This document shows, one piece after another, positions 42,676-51,962 of a DNA stretch of 64,000 nt. The notes under the pieces were generated by a model. That model saw only the letters and a list, made by a program, of their open reading frames with translations. It made no database searches and was not told the DNA's origin. The stretch covers positions 1-64,000 of the forward strand of contig CAYFWF010000019.1 of assembly GCA_964346815.1 (NCBI GenBank), given 5' to 3'. The stretch's first letter is position 1; the number at the start of each line of letters is the position of its first letter. The position numbers and the translations under genes were made by a program. This stretch comes from CAYFWF01 sp964346815 (GTDB lineage Bacteria; Acidobacteriota; Aminicenantia; Aminicenantales; Aminicenantaceae).

Positions 42676-43821
42676 TCAGGCCTTATACCTGAGGTGAGCT
42701 CCTATATTTCCATAACGGGAGAGCCTGGTGGGTGGATCGATATGAATGACCTGGCTCTTTTTATTCAGTGCTAACTCCACAGCCTCATCTATGACATCTA
42801 TAAGAGGTTCTGTCTTTCGCTGACAGCTCGGACATTTGATTTCGTCTGCATACAGGAATCCGCATTTGGGACAGAATTTTCCTGGCTTGCTAAGATGCCG
42901 GGTAACCAGAAGTGTCTGAACCTCGCCACGGTTCAAGCTTCGCAGCGTATTTTTCAGTCCAGAAGTGGCCAATCCCCCTTTCGCGAGCTCGGAAATAAAA
43001 AGGTTCAGGAGTTCGGATTCCTCCTCGTCCTTGAGTTTTTTTTCGAGGGCAGAAGCCTCTCTCAGAATTTTGCTCGGAGAGTCGCTGGGCTTGGCTTTGA
43101 GCCGGGTTTTAAGCCTTTCTTTAAGATAGGGATGAAGAAGAGGCTCAAATTCTCTACAATATTCGTCCATACACCCGAGAAAAAGCCAGTCAAAGTTGTT
43201 CTTTTTAAAAAGATCGAAAGTCAATTGTGCTGATCTTTTGAAGTAATCATGGAGGTGGGTGGCGATATGCCGTTCTATCCGTTTAGACTCATAACCTTCC
43301 CATCCACCTTCCCTTACCTTGCTGGGGACATCACCTGTGATATGGTCGAGTTGGGAGAGTTCCCCCATGAACAATTCATACCATTTCGACTCTTTTCTAT
43401 CGAGCGTGAGCAAGCAAATCCTGCGGTGTTCGTTCAATAAGGCGGATAAAGGACGGACATAGGGATTTTGATCAAAGATGAGCCTGTTCCGTGGAGGACT
43501 GGGAAGGTCAAAGGGTTCCCAGAAGTTCTCCTCATTGCAGGAGAAGACAGCCAAACCCTTACGACTGTGGGAGTTGATATTTTCTTTGCAAAAACGGCTG
43601 ATTTTTTCCAAATCCAGAAGGAGAGATTCTCTCTTGTTTTTGCCCACATCCATCTTTTCCAAGAATACTCTATTTTTATTGAGAAGGTTTTTCAGAGACA
43701 GCAAAATTTGCTTTTTTGTCAATTTGCTCTTGTCTGTGTTGAGGTAAAAAGATGTGGTGAGAAATCTGTCGCTTCTAAATTTGGCGAGAGAAGCAATTTG
43801 CTTCCGACTCGATAATTTCAT
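42676..43821 (-). CDS. Bacterial eRF1-like protein (baeRF family)
   Basis: 381 residues, ATG behind AAAGGAGG. The protein has the architecture of bacterial eRF1/Vms1 relatives: an N-terminal alpha/beta part (LTTSFYLNTDKSKLTKKQIL), a middle pelota/eRF1-like RNase-H fold (HRRICLLTLDRKESKWYELF) with the loop GGWEGYESKRIERHIATHLH where eRF1 carries its GGQ, a helix-rich third domain, and a C-terminal zinc ribbon (FCPKCGFLYADEIKCPSCQR). Related eukaryotic and archaeal proteins release peptides or tRNAs from stalled ribosomes. It sits alone, next to tRNA-Leu. The function in bacteria is largely unproven. Confidence 0.75.
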   Translation of the reverse strand: MKLSSRKQIASLAKFRSDRFLTTSFYLNTDKSKLTKKQILLSLKNLLNKNRVFLEKMDVGKNKRESLLLDLEKISRFCKENINSHSRKGLAVFSCNEENFWEPFDLPSPPRNRLIFDQNPYVRPLSALLNEHRRICLLTLDRKESKWYELFMGELSQLDHITGDVPSKVREGGWEGYESKRIERHIATHLHDYFKRSAQLTFDLFKKNNFDWLFLGCMDEYCREFEPLLHPYLKERLKTRLKAKPSDSPSKILREASALEKKLKDEEESELLNLFISELAKGGLATSGLKNTLRSLNRGEVQTLLVTRHLSKPGKFCPKCGFLYADEIKCPSCQRKTEPLIDVIDEAVELALNKKSQVIHIDPPTRLSRYGNIGAHLRYKA

Positions 43822-44011
43822 ATGGCCTCCTTTGCAGAGGAAAACATTTGAAATAGAAAAAATGCCTTGGCAGGGAATGATTCATGGAAGTGTGGAACAC
43901 GCAATGATAAAATAGGATTTGTTCGCCGATTTGTCAAGCTTTAGCGGTTCAAATCCCGCTGGAAAGGCTTGCCATCCTGTTTGGAACCATGCTTACATCC
44001 CATTTAACGGC

Positions 44012-44040
44012 TTTACTATCGATCAATATATGATTATAAT
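44012..44040 (+). promoter_or_regulatory. Promoter of tRNA-Leu
   Basis: A perfect TATAAT (44035-44040) with a weak TTTACT (44012-44017) at 17 bases; the tRNA starts 28 bases downstream. Confidence 0.6.
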
Positions 44041-44068
44041 GACAAAGCCATAGTATAAGCACAGGAGT

Positions 44069-44157
44069 GCGGAAGTGGCGGAATTGGTAGACGCGTAAGC
44101 CTCAGGAGTTTATGGTCTTTAACGGCCGTGTGGGTTCGAGTCCCACCTTCCGCACCA
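44069..44157 (+). tRNA. tRNA-Leu (anticodon CAG)
   Basis: Acceptor GCGGAAG pairs with CTTCCGC (44147-44153), discriminator A and encoded CCA. The anticodon stem TAAGC/GTTTA encloses CTCAGGA, giving anticodon CAG (reads CUG). A long class II variable arm and T-arm GTGGG-TTCGAGT-CCCAC confirm Leu. 89 bases. Confidence 0.95.
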
Positions 44158-44177
44158 TTACAAGATATTACAAGATA

Positions 44178-44203
44178 GCGGAGATTCTCCTCCGCTTTTT
44201 TTT
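44178..44203 (+). terminator. Rho-independent terminator after tRNA-Leu
   Basis: GCGGAG (44178-44183), loop ATTCTC, CTCCGC (44190-44195), then eight T. It is preceded by a direct repeat TTACAAGATA x2 (44158-44177). The next coding ATG is only 11 bases beyond it. Confidence 0.85.
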
Positions 44204-44214
44204 AGCAAACTGCC

Positions 44215-45561
44215 ATGTCTTCCCAAAAAAACATCCTTCTCATAAATCCTTGGATCTACGACTTCACAGCTTATGATTTCTGGCTGAAGCCATTGGGTCT
44301 TCTCTATGTAGCCGCTCTTTTGAAAAAATACACAGATCTCAAACTGAGCTATATTGACTGTCTGGACAGGCATCATCCTCTGCTCGAAAGTAAGCCCAGG
44401 ACAAAACAGGATGGCCGAGGTCCTTACTTTAAAGAGGAGGTATCTAAACCTGATGTTTTAAAGAAAATTCCAAGAAAATACTCCCGCTATGGAATTCCTC
44501 TTTCCCTCTTTTGGCACGAGCTCAAACAGATCCCTCAACCGGATCTTGTTCTGGTTACGTGCACGATGACGTACTGGTACCCGGGGGTCCGAAAAGCAGT
44601 CGAGATGGTTCGCGAGAGATACGGCGGTATCCCGATCATTTTGGGAGGAGTATATCCGACTCTTTTGCCCCGTCATGCATTGAATCATACGGGAGTGGAT
44701 GCTCTTTGTCAGGGACCGGGCGAAAGGCACATTCTGCCTCTAATCAACGATATCCTTGGAGGCGGCGTCTGTCCCCCCCTGAGTTTTGAAGCCCTGGAAG
44801 AGATTCCTTATCCAGATTTTGTTCTTCTTAGAAATCGAGACACGCTTCCCTTTTTGACGTCAAGAGGCTGCCGCCTGAGGTGCAGCTTCTGTGCCAGCTC
44901 TTTGCTTTTTGAAGGATTTGACAGGAGATCAAAGTCTTCTGTCCTCAGGGAGCTGGAACTTTTATGCAGTCTTTATAAACCCAGACACATTGCCTTTTAT
45001 GATGATGCGCTCCTTCTGAACAAGGAGGAACATTTGATCCCGATCTTGAAGGCGGTCATTCAGAGTCGATTCCCTCTCCACTTTCATACTCCCAACGGCC
45101 TCCAGGTAAGTGAGATCGATTCTGAGCTAGCTTCACTTTTCAAAAAGGCAGGATTTCATTCCCTTTTCTTGAGTCAAGAAACCTTTGATGAAGAGCTGAT
45201 CAGGGAATCGTGCCCGAAAGTATCACCAGATGATTTGGAGAAGGCATTAGACCATTTGGAGAGAGCTGGCTTTCTGCGGTCCGAGATAAACGTGTATTTG
45301 ATGGTCGGATTACCCGATCAGAAGCTCTCAAGAATCGAAGAAGGAATCCGTCGTGTCCAGAGTCTTGGTGCTCAACCTAGATTAGCCTATTTCTCTGGCA
45401 TTCCCGGTACCTTGGCCTGGAATCGGCTGGTCGCCAGAGGATATCTGCATCAAGATGCCGATCCGCTCCTCCATAATAAACTGGTTTTCCCCTATTTCTG
45501 GGGGAACTTTTCCCCTGATGAGTTCCAGGCCCTTAAGGATATGGCAAAACCTAGAATTTGA
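44215..45561 (+). CDS. B12-binding-type radical SAM protein
   Basis: 448 residues. The N-terminal cobalamin-binding-like domain (MSSQKNILLINPWIYDFTAY, IPIILGGVYPTLLPRHALNH) precedes the radical SAM core with the 4Fe-4S loop CRLRCSFC, HIAFYDDALLLNKEEHLIPI and EINVYLMVGLPDQKL. Such enzymes methylate or rearrange unactivated carbons, for example in hopanoid or cofactor pathways. The actual substrate is unknown. No ribosome site is visible, and a terminator ends 11 bases before the ATG, so how it is transcribed is unclear. It converges on the TonB receptor gene with an 11-base overlap. Confidence 0.88.
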   Translation: MSSQKNILLINPWIYDFTAYDFWLKPLGLLYVAALLKKYTDLKLSYIDCLDRHHPLLESKPRTKQDGRGPYFKEEVSKPDVLKKIPRKYSRYGIPLSLFWHELKQIPQPDLVLVTCTMTYWYPGVRKAVEMVRERYGGIPIILGGVYPTLLPRHALNHTGVDALCQGPGERHILPLINDILGGGVCPPLSFEALEEIPYPDFVLLRNRDTLPFLTSRGCRLRCSFCASSLLFEGFDRRSKSSVLRELELLCSLYKPRHIAFYDDALLLNKEEHLIPILKAVIQSRFPLHFHTPNGLQVSEIDSELASLFKKAGFHSLFLSQETFDEELIRESCPKVSPDDLEKALDHLERAGFLRSEINVYLMVGLPDQKLSRIEEGIRRVQSLGAQPRLAYFSGIPGTLAWNRLVARGYLHQDADPLLHNKLVFPYFWGNFSPDEFQALKDMAKPRI

Positions 45562-48500
45562 AGTTCAGACCAAAACGAAAAGACCTCGTTCCCCTAAGCG
45601 ACGTGACCTTCTTATAGTTCGGGCTGAGGATGCGAATGCCGTCCGTCGAGCTCTCAGAATCGGGATACCAATATCCGCCATCATTCTGGACAATGGACTG
45701 ATACTTGTTTCCAAGAGCGTTGAAGATATCCAACAGAAGGAATATTTTTTTTGAGCGCGAAAGGGAGAACTCTTTTTCGATCCGCAAGTCAAGGCTGTCC
45801 ACAGATTTTGTCCTTCTGTCTCCCGGGGTTTCGAGAAAAACGGTTGCGGGAATTCCAGAGACATTCTCTTCTTCAGTGAAGGAACCCGGGGGAAAGATAG
45901 TGACATTTCTTGCCCATGGATTTCCACTCATATGAACATAGAAGAAGCTGAGGAACACGGAATAGGGAAATTCATAGGTTCCTGCGAGTTTTATGATCAA
46001 TGGCCTGTCAAAATCCAATCTAGCTTCTTCGGTAAGGTTCACGAAGTAATTGGGATTGTCGGCTGCGGTGGTTGCCCCGGAGCTGGATAGATACCCCAGG
46101 CCGATATTTCCGGTGGATTTACTTAGAGTCACGGAACCATCGAGCTGCCAATGAGCGGAGAATCTTTTCTTGAAGGCGATTTCGAAGCCCTGATATTTTT
46201 GGCTCAGCTCAGGGACATTTTTGAATCGTTCAAAAAAAAGAGGGGCATTTTCCGAAGGGAAAAAAGCCGTAACAGGCGTATTGGGGTAGTCATCGATTTC
46301 TGGGATGATTGTGCTGAACGGCGTCCACCATCCCTCCGTATCTTGTTGAATGTTGTACCAGTCTTTATCCAACTCAGGGCTGTAAAGAACGCTCTCGAAG
46401 ATGTCTTTTTTGCTTTTATAAATGTATGTCAGACGGATAGAAAAATCGGAAAAGATTTCTTGATTGAATCCAACGGTCAGTTCGTCCGTGTAGGGTGAGC
46501 GAGTGTCAGAGGAGATTCTCTGTTTATAGGATTCTGAATTGTAAGGGCTGTAGTCTTCGGGATAAAGTGCGTATGTGTCTTCCGCTCCATCGAGAACTCC
46601 ATCTGTATCTGGGACATCAGGAATTCCGTTGTCGTTTTCATCGTACCAATAGAAGGAATGGGAACGGGATGCATTAAAAAGGCTCACAGCGGCCACAAAG
46701 TCGAGCATCATGGGCTGAGTGTAACGAGCGAAAGATGTCTTGAATAGAGTCTTTCCGTTTCCGAATATGTCGAAGATAAGTCCGAACCGGGGTGAGAGAG
46801 CGTTCCAGACCATCATGTTCTTCCAGTTCAAGACTTGAAGCTCATCAAACGGATTTACCTCTATGAGGGGCTGGATAAGATTTTCCCCCAGTGATACGGA
46901 AAGAGGATTACCGCTTGGGCCCTTGAACAAGGACAATTGCGAACCCATACTGCGGTCAAATCTTAATCCCGCAGTCAGTGTTACTCTTCCGGCGAAAGTT
47001 GCCGTATCCTGTATACTGACACCCAGTCTTTGAACTTCGAATCGCGGCACATATCCCCCTTCGAGATCGCTGGAGATCAAGAAGGATAGCTTTCCTTTGC
47101 CCACTGTGTTTCCACTGAAGGGAGAGAGGGTCGATCCGAAGAGATAAGGACTGCCGTCATCATAATATACCGCCAAATTATCCTCTTTCCATACGGACTG
47201 CTCGGTGCTGAAATTTTCGTATTCCCCTCCGAGTTTGATCTCGTGATTGGCCCCCAGGATGTTGTCTTGGAAGCGTGTCAGGTAGCCACTTACTTGGAAA
47301 CTCTTATTTTTGCGAATTTCATTGATCGGACCGCTTCCCCAAAGATGGCCCGTGCTCTTATCGATATAGCTCGGATCGCTCTTCACTTCTTCCTGGAGGA
47401 AAAGAGGAAATTTGCTCTGGAGAAAGCCTGCCTTTACATCGACAAAAGTGTCCTGATCGATGACGTAGTTAAGAATAGCGTTTCCATGGTAGCTTTTTTC
47501 ATGATCCATGTGTCGGGTTGCTTCGGCTGTCATGTTCCAGTCGAGGAGGGTAGCGTGAAAAGGTCTGTTTCTTTCGACATAATTGAACATTGCTGTCACT
47601 TTAAGTGTGGAGATGAACTGACTTGTGAGCTTTATGAATCCCATTTTTTCAGTGTTGTCCCAGTCAAAAGCTTCATGTTCCTTTCCTTGGGGGTCTGTCC
47701 ATGGGATGAAAGATGTGGACCTGGATTGTGAGGTAAGACGGGCGTTGGTAAAGATCCAGAGATTATCCCTCAGGATGGGGCCACCTAAGGAAAGGGAAAA
47801 GTCCCAGAGTTTTTTATTTCGAGGTGGAGGCGATACGCCAGTAGCGCTCAGCTCTTCATCCGATACGAGCGTACTTGCCAGGCCATCGCTTGTGTGGTAT
47901 AGGAAAGCTTCCCCGAAAGGGTCGTTCCCTCCTGATTTTGTGAGGATATTTATGTATCCCCCGTCGACCTGATCCACTTGAAGCTGTTTCCCTCCTTTTA
48001 TGACTTCTATCTCCTCGATCAGGTCTGAATTGACGTTCGTGATGAGATACATCCCTATCGGATCGTTCAGGTTCATGCCGTCGATGGAGTACTGGTTGGC
48101 TCGTGCAGATGATCCATGAAAGATCGATGTTTTTGGAAAACTGATCGATTCGGGGATGACGCCAGAAATCAAGTTGATAACATCATGAAGGTTGCGTTCA
48201 ATAGGTATCCTCCTGATGAGGTCCTCTTCGATGATAACTGCCGTTTTTGCAGATTCAGGGTTGGCCATCGGAGAGGGGATTTTGACTGTTGTCTCCTCTT
48301 CGATGGTCGTGATTTCCATCGTGATTCGAATCTTTACAGTCATCCCTGCATGAATGATGATATCCTCGATATTGACCGTCTTGAATCCAGGCATTTCCAC
48401 AGTGACCTTGTAAGTTCCTGGAGGAAGGCCGTGGAATTTGATGACCCCTGTTTCGGAAGTGATGTACGTTTTGATGTCGAGCATGGATGGCGAATTGATG

Positions 48501-48646
48501 TACACAAATGCTCCTGGAAGAGGAAATCCTTCGGTATCGGTAACTTGACCTTTGAGAGAGCCGGTCTGTTCTTGAGCTGTCACGGAAAGCGTGAGTCCAA
48601 TGGAGAGACTGATAATCCAGATTAGTTTGAGTGTTTTCTTCCCCAA
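45551..48646 (-). CDS. TonB-dependent receptor with N-terminal carboxypeptidase-regulatory-like domain
   Basis: A TTG start at 48646 follows AAGGAGG by six bases. 1031 residues: a signal peptide (LIWIISLSIGLTLSVTAQ), a CarboxypepD_reg beta-sandwich (GSLKGQVTDTEGFPLPGAFV, YKVTVEMPGFKTVNIEDI), the plug (RRIPIERNLHDVINLISGVI, RANQYSIDGMNLNDP) and a 22-strand barrel ending in the aromatic FRFGLNFKF. This SusC/OmpA-like group imports large substrates in the outer membrane of Acidobacteria and Bacteroidetes. The long loops (DENDNGIPDVPDTDGVLDGA, Ca-binding-like) suggest a bulky ligand. No lipoprotein partner is adjacent. Confidence 0.9.
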   Translation of the reverse strand: MGKKTLKLIWIISLSIGLTLSVTAQEQTGSLKGQVTDTEGFPLPGAFVYINSPSMLDIKTYITSETGVIKFHGLPPGTYKVTVEMPGFKTVNIEDIIIHAGMTVKIRITMEITTIEEETTVKIPSPMANPESAKTAVIIEEDLIRRIPIERNLHDVINLISGVIPESISFPKTSIFHGSSARANQYSIDGMNLNDPIGMYLITNVNSDLIEEIEVIKGGKQLQVDQVDGGYINILTKSGGNDPFGEAFLYHTSDGLASTLVSDEELSATGVSPPPRNKKLWDFSLSLGGPILRDNLWIFTNARLTSQSRSTSFIPWTDPQGKEHEAFDWDNTEKMGFIKLTSQFISTLKVTAMFNYVERNRPFHATLLDWNMTAEATRHMDHEKSYHGNAILNYVIDQDTFVDVKAGFLQSKFPLFLQEEVKSDPSYIDKSTGHLWGSGPINEIRKNKSFQVSGYLTRFQDNILGANHEIKLGGEYENFSTEQSVWKEDNLAVYYDDGSPYLFGSTLSPFSGNTVGKGKLSFLISSDLEGGYVPRFEVQRLGVSIQDTATFAGRVTLTAGLRFDRSMGSQLSLFKGPSGNPLSVSLGENLIQPLIEVNPFDELQVLNWKNMMVWNALSPRFGLIFDIFGNGKTLFKTSFARYTQPMMLDFVAAVSLFNASRSHSFYWYDENDNGIPDVPDTDGVLDGAEDTYALYPEDYSPYNSESYKQRISSDTRSPYTDELTVGFNQEIFSDFSIRLTYIYKSKKDIFESVLYSPELDKDWYNIQQDTEGWWTPFSTIIPEIDDYPNTPVTAFFPSENAPLFFERFKNVPELSQKYQGFEIAFKKRFSAHWQLDGSVTLSKSTGNIGLGYLSSSGATTAADNPNYFVNLTEEARLDFDRPLIIKLAGTYEFPYSVFLSFFYVHMSGNPWARNVTIFPPGSFTEEENVSGIPATVFLETPGDRRTKSVDSLDLRIEKEFSLSRSKKIFLLLDIFNALGNKYQSIVQNDGGYWYPDSESSTDGIRILSPNYKKVTSLRGTRSFRFGLNFKF

Positions 48647-48879
48647 TTATGGCCTCCTTGGATTGCCGCGGATACGGAATCTTTTTTTTGAACCTTTATA
48701 AAAAACATCCTTTTTATTGTTGAAGTTGCAGGAGTACAATTTCTCTCGATTGAGTGACTATATTAACAATTATCCCTCTTTTTTACAATTATCACGGAGA
48801 AGAAAGCCCTCTGCTTATCGAGAGATCGGATTGCATGGTGTTCTATAAATCGTGTAACATATAATATACAAGAGAGAAA

Positions 48880-49812
48880 ATGCGACCTTCTTTCCTTGAA
48901 CGGAAAAATACAGAGAAACAATCCCATAAGTGGATAGCTGTTTGTCTCTTTTTGCTGGTATGTTTGGCGATTGCTTCTTCTTGCAGGTTGTACAGGTTAG
49001 AGCAAAAATTAGCTCCAGAGGACAAGGAATTTCTCTCCAGGGTCCGGTACATCGTCACGAAAGAGGAAAGAAAAATCTTTTTAGAGCTTCCTGAATCAGA
49101 GAGGGAAGAGTTTAAAGAAGAATTTTGGCGAAGGAGAGATCCAGACCCTGACACAGAGGAAAACGAGTTCAAGGAGACCTATTTTCAACGGATCGAGGAA
49201 GCCAACCGGTTGTTTCGGGGGGGAATTCCGGGTTGGCTTCAAGATAGAGGGATGATCTATATCCTTTTTGGACCGCCGACTCAAAGAAGTGTTTATCGAA
49301 TGCAGGCTAGTTCGACCCCACGTGAGATCTGGTATTATGGAAATTTTCCCGTGATTTTCGTGGATGAGACAGGCAATGGAGATTATCGGCTTGTCACACT
49401 GGATGTTGTTCATCAGTTGAAGATGAATCAAGCTGAGATGACATTCCAGGAGAGAGCCGGGCCTAAAGACGACCTTTTTGATTTTGAGGTCTGGACGAGC
49501 AAAAACCGAGACAATGAAATCATCATAACAGTAGAGATCGATTACAGAGACATCTGGTTTGTAGGTGGTGAAGGACGGTTGGAGACCACCATCGAGATAT
49601 CTGCGGTGATTATGGATGCCGAGGGAGAACTTGTTTTCGAAGAAAAGAAAGAATATCCCGTGGTTCTCCTAGAAGAGAATATCGGCAAGGAGAAGAGCCT
49701 GACTATCGAGCTTCCCTTGATGTTGAAGAGAGGAGAGTACAGAGTGAATTTGGAGGTAGTGAACAAAGCAGGGGGGGAGAAAGGGAGCAAAAGCTTAAAA
49801 GTCGAAGTTTGA
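48880..49812 (+). CDS. GWxTD-type lipoprotein
   Basis: 310 residues with a lipoprotein leader (LFLLVCLAIASSC). The GWxTD domain is recognisable by LPESEREEFKEEFWRRRDPD and NRLFRGGIPGWLQDRGMIYI followed by LFGPP. The defining GWxTD reads GWLQD, with Gln for Thr. A beta-rich C-terminal half (VEIDYRDIWFVGGEGRLETT) follows. The family is confined largely to Acidobacteria, Aminicenantes and FCB-group bacteria and has no proven role. TATAAT at 48860-48865 lies 14 bases before the ATG. Confidence 0.85.
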   Translation: MRPSFLERKNTEKQSHKWIAVCLFLLVCLAIASSCRLYRLEQKLAPEDKEFLSRVRYIVTKEERKIFLELPESEREEFKEEFWRRRDPDPDTEENEFKETYFQRIEEANRLFRGGIPGWLQDRGMIYILFGPPTQRSVYRMQASSTPREIWYYGNFPVIFVDETGNGDYRLVTLDVVHQLKMNQAEMTFQERAGPKDDLFDFEVWTSKNRDNEIIITVEIDYRDIWFVGGEGRLETTIEISAVIMDAEGELVFEEKKEYPVVLLEENIGKEKSLTIELPLMLKRGEYRVNLEVVNKAGGEKGSKSLKVEV

Positions 49813-50712
49813 GCATTTTTTCGCCCAGAGGGCAGCGCCGATAAATCCAGCCCTGTTTCCAAGAGAGGCGGGTTCGATGCTGCAGCATTCAAAGGATCCT
49901 TTGAATGACCGGCTTCTAGCCTCTTCGACAGCAGGGTGAAGGAGCAGGTTTCCGGCTTCCATCACGCCCCCTCCAAGAAGTATTTTTTCCGGATTCAGAA
50001 GATTTATTATGATGGATATCCCTATCCCGAGATAATGACCGGCGAGGGCTAAGACCTTTAAGGCATATTGATCCTTGCTTCGGGCTCTTCGGGAGATTTC
50101 TTCAGGTGTGATCTTCTCTTTGAGCCTGCTGAAAGCGAGGTAGTTCTGTACGAGCTTGGGTGCAGAGACCTCCGTTTCGAGACAGCCACGGCTGCCGCAT
50201 TTACACGGCTCTCCCTCAGGGTTGACCGTTGCATGGCCCATTTCTCCGGCATATCCGCACGCTCCCTGCCAGATCTTCCCTTCCAGAATAATTCCTGTCC
50301 CCACCCCTGTGCCGATGGTCAGCAGCACGAGGCTTTGGGTGTTTTGTCCGGCCCCACACGTATACTCTCCGAACGCCGCCAGGTTCGCATCGTTGTTTAT
50401 CCAGAAAGGAACATCGATGAATTGAGAAAAGGCGGGAATAAGGGCGAAGCTGTCGATTTCTGGATAATTGGGTGATTGAAGAATCTTCCGCTCCTTCTGG
50501 TCGAAAATCCCCGGAAATCCAAATCCGACTGTTGCTATCTGGTTCGGATGATTTTTTTTAAGTCTTTGCCAGATATCTTTCAAGGCATAGATCAACTTTT
50601 TGATCGTCTTGGGAGTATCCACTTGAGATTCTAAGACAGAGCCCCCGGTTTCATCCACCAGACCGTATTTGAGCAAGGTCCCTCCCAAGTCAAATCCGGC
50701 AAAAAGGTGCAT
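49795..50712 (-). CDS. ROK-family sugar kinase
   Basis: 305 residues. The ATP-binding start is LFAGFDLGGTLLKYGLVDET. The sugar site has INNDANLAAFGEYTCGAGQN, and GTGVGTGIILEGKIWQGACG leads to GEMGHATV and the zinc motif CKCGSRGCLE. These features define a ROK glucokinase or N-acetylhexosamine kinase. It phosphorylates a hexose in the cytosol. It converges on the GWxTD gene with an 18-base overlap and lies 23 bases after the methyltransferase gene, so it is likely the last gene of the tatA-methyltransferase unit. Confidence 0.9.
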   Translation of the reverse strand: MHLFAGFDLGGTLLKYGLVDETGGSVLESQVDTPKTIKKLIYALKDIWQRLKKNHPNQIATVGFGFPGIFDQKERKILQSPNYPEIDSFALIPAFSQFIDVPFWINNDANLAAFGEYTCGAGQNTQSLVLLTIGTGVGTGIILEGKIWQGACGYAGEMGHATVNPEGEPCKCGSRGCLETEVSAPKLVQNYLAFSRLKEKITPEEISRRARSKDQYALKVLALAGHYLGIGISIIINLLNPEKILLGGGVMEAGNLLLHPAVEEARSRSFKGSFECCSIEPASLGNRAGFIGAALWAKKCSNFDF

Positions 50713-50735
50713 TGGCTGTCAGCTCCTGCCTGAAC

Positions 50736-51962
50736 TTATTTTTTGATCCCTGCTGCAGCATAATTGGGGGCTCCATAAAGGAGTTTGTTCAAGTTATCCA
50801 TGTTCCTGTTCAGGATGGACGCGGTCTCGTCTGCGCTGGGAAGAGTTTGGAGCTGTTCTTCTTCTAGCGGAGCAGAGTAGTGCAGCTCCACATCCTCAAA
50901 ACCGGAAGTCTCCATCATGAATTTTAAGGTCTGTGGATGAATCGGTTTTTGGTGGGTAAGGTCGAGAAAGTAGATCTGCACTAGTGCAAACACGGAAGCC
51001 GGATTCAGGGTTTCGAGGACAAGATGCGATCCTGGAGCGAGCTTGAAGTAAGCCAGTTCAATCGTTTTCTTCAGGTAGGGAGGGGGTAAGTGTTCTATGA
51101 CTTGAGAGGAAAAAATACCGCCTATGGAGTTGTCCTTCTGCTCGCTCAGGAACTCTAAAAGATCGCCTCTCTTACAGATAAGCCCCTTATCGCGGCAAAT
51201 ATCGATCATCTGTTCATTAACATCGATTCCCTCCGCATCGATTCCATTCTCATGAAGGAGCTCAAGAAATTCACCACGGCCGCATCCCAGATCCAGGACC
51301 TTTTCCGCCTGTTTGAAAAAAGGGAGGAACCGGCTTTGTTGTTTTTTCACCAACTCCTCATTTCCTCTGAAGCGGTTTTCGAAACCGGCATACCTCCAGT
51401 CTTCGAGGGGCTGATGGACTTCCCTGACCATTGACTTGCCAGGGAGCGCTTTTTCATCGAGTACAGAAAGCAGCTGGTCCAGCTTACCCCTGAGATGGAT
51501 AAATTTTTTCATGAGCAGATTCACATCTTCATACGAGGCAGCCAGCTTGTCCACACGCCATTCCATGCTCTTGAAGATCATGCCAACGTGGTTGCTCCCC
51601 AGGGCATCCCATTCTTGATCCTTGGCGTCTATCAGGGCAATACTGGATTCGATGAGATCTACTACAGAGGCGAACAGCTCTTTTGTCTTACGGAGATCTT
51701 TTTCTAAGATTTCCTGCAGCTCAGAGAAGATGACGGAAACCTGGTTTTGGAAGGGCTCCTCAGAGGGAGTTTTTTTGAATATTTTGGCTTTCTGACCGGT
51801 TTCGATGATCTCTCTCAAGCGTGAAGAGAGATGCTTGAGACGAAAAATGTTTTCAGAAGGAGAGTATTTTTCCGTCTCTTTTTTTATCTTTTCGAGATGT
51901 CTCGAAAACTCATCTTGTTTTTCTTTTCTACGCTGAGTGAGTCTTTCGATCGTCCGTTTCAT
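50736..51962 (-). CDS. SAM methyltransferase with N-terminal coiled coil
   Basis: 408 residues. The first 170 are coiled coil (RLTQRRKEKQDEFSRHLEKI onward). Then comes a class I methyltransferase: AGFENRFRGNEELVKKQQSR, VLDLGCGRGEFLELLHENGI (motif I), GIDVNEQMIDICRDKGLICK, FSSQVIEHLPPPYLKKTIEL. This FENRFRG...DLGCGRGEFLELL type is common in O-antigen and surface-glycan clusters, where it caps or tailors polysaccharides. A four-base overlap (ATGA) with tatA upstream suggests coupled translation, though a shared function with Tat is not obvious. Confidence 0.85.
   Translation of the reverse strand: MKRTIERLTQRRKEKQDEFSRHLEKIKKETEKYSPSENIFRLKHLSSRLREIIETGQKAKIFKKTPSEEPFQNQVSVIFSELQEILEKDLRKTKELFASVVDLIESSIALIDAKDQEWDALGSNHVGMIFKSMEWRVDKLAASYEDVNLLMKKFIHLRGKLDQLLSVLDEKALPGKSMVREVHQPLEDWRYAGFENRFRGNEELVKKQQSRFLPFFKQAEKVLDLGCGRGEFLELLHENGIDAEGIDVNEQMIDICRDKGLICKRGDLLEFLSEQKDNSIGGIFSSQVIEHLPPPYLKKTIELAYFKLAPGSHLVLETLNPASVFALVQIYFLDLTHQKPIHPQTLKFMMETSGFEDVELHYSAPLEEEQLQTLPSADETASILNRNMDNLNKLLYGAPNYAAAGIKK

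Noticed and set aside
43943..43960. T-arm-like sequence AGCGGTTCAAATCCCGCT upstream of tRNA-Leu
   Set aside because: The loop is eight bases unless a base is missing, and no acceptor or anticodon arm can be drawn; at best a decayed tRNA end.
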